Of a DNA stretch of 11,054 nt, positions 6,543-11,054 are shown piece by piece. The notes below the pieces were generated by a model that did not search any database, had not been told where the DNA came from, and saw only the letters and a list, made by a program, of their open reading frames with translations. Location: NCBI GenBank assembly GCA_946480245.1, contig CAMLIZ010000154.1:1-11054 (forward strand). The letters run 5' to 3'. Each line of letters begins with the position of its first letter. The stretch's first letter is position 1. Origin of the DNA: an uncultured Pseudomonadota bacterium (GTDB lineage Bacteria; Pseudomonadota; Gammaproteobacteria; Burkholderiales; Burkholderiaceae). A program made the translations under genes and the position numbers.

Positions 6543-6557
6543 GGCACGGCTCTTGCC
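6542..6557 (+). promoter_or_regulatory. Sigma-54 (RpoN) promoter upstream of the poly-HAMP kinase
   Basis: TGGCACG (6542-6548), a 4-bp spacer (6549-6552) and TTGCC (6553-6557) reproduce the -24/-12 consensus TGGCACG-N4-TTGCW at every position except the final W. The invariant GG (6543-6544) and GC (6555-6556) are correctly spaced. Transcription would start near 6568, giving a leader of about 70 nt before ATG 6638. Such promoters need an enhancer-binding activator; no activator site is recognised in the short upstream region, which runs into the feo operon. Confidence 0.7.
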
Positions 6558-6625
6558 ACCAGGCCCAGCTTCGAGGAGGTGGGGCCCATCGCCGTTGGCC
6601 GCTTCCCTCCTGCATCCACCACTGC

Positions 6626-6631
6626 AAGGGA
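6626..6631 (+). promoter_or_regulatory. Shine-Dalgarno of the poly-HAMP kinase
   Basis: AAGGGA ends 6 nt before ATG 6638. It is the clearest ribosome-binding site in the window and fixes the kinase start at 6638. Confidence 0.7.
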
Positions 6632-6637
6632 AGCTGT

Positions 6638-11054
<4,417 letters not shown>

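Overview
The window is a high-GC stretch of bacterial chromosome. Coding density, GC-rich third codon positions and the gene families suggest a betaproteobacterium, most likely Burkholderiales. That placement is inferred from sequence style, not from a marker gene. Almost every base is coding, and both window edges cut through genes.

Region 1 (1-187) is the last 61 codons of a class II fumarase (fumC). Region 2 (225-3973) is a four-gene envelope-glycosylation cluster: a GT2 polyprenyl-phosphate sugar transferase, an ArnT-like (GT39/GT83) membrane glycosyltransferase overlapping it by ATGA, a GtrA-type small membrane protein on the opposite strand, and a ChbG/HpnK/NaxD-type carbohydrate deacetylase. 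These four activities together match the logic of lipid A hexosamine decoration (lgm genes of Bordetella, flm/naxD genes of Francisella): load N-acetylhexosamine on undecaprenyl phosphate, deacetylate it, flip it, and transfer it to lipid A.

Region 3 (about 3983-6469) is a ferrous-iron uptake operon. A Fur-box-like element overlaps a candidate sigma-70 promoter, followed by feoA, feoB and a small one-helix membrane protein ending in a CxxCxxCxxC cluster. The three genes are 1 and 4 bp apart, so they are almost certainly co-transcribed.

Region 4 (6470-11054) holds an intergenic stretch with a near-consensus sigma-54 (RpoN) promoter. Behind it is the first 1472 codons of a giant cytoplasmic poly-HAMP histidine kinase of the Nik1/group III type. 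Its N-terminal part contains eleven uninterrupted 276-bp (92-codon) tandem repeats at 7112-10147, followed by a GAF domain, a long coiled coil and a HisKA phospho-acceptor box (His1418). The ATPase domain and any receiver domains lie beyond the window. The repeat array is a mosaic at DNA level, including one exact 179-bp duplication between neighbouring units, and has an apparent two-unit higher-order structure. The poly-HAMP array, its sigma-54 promoter and the inverted gtrA inside the sugar cluster are the most interesting points.
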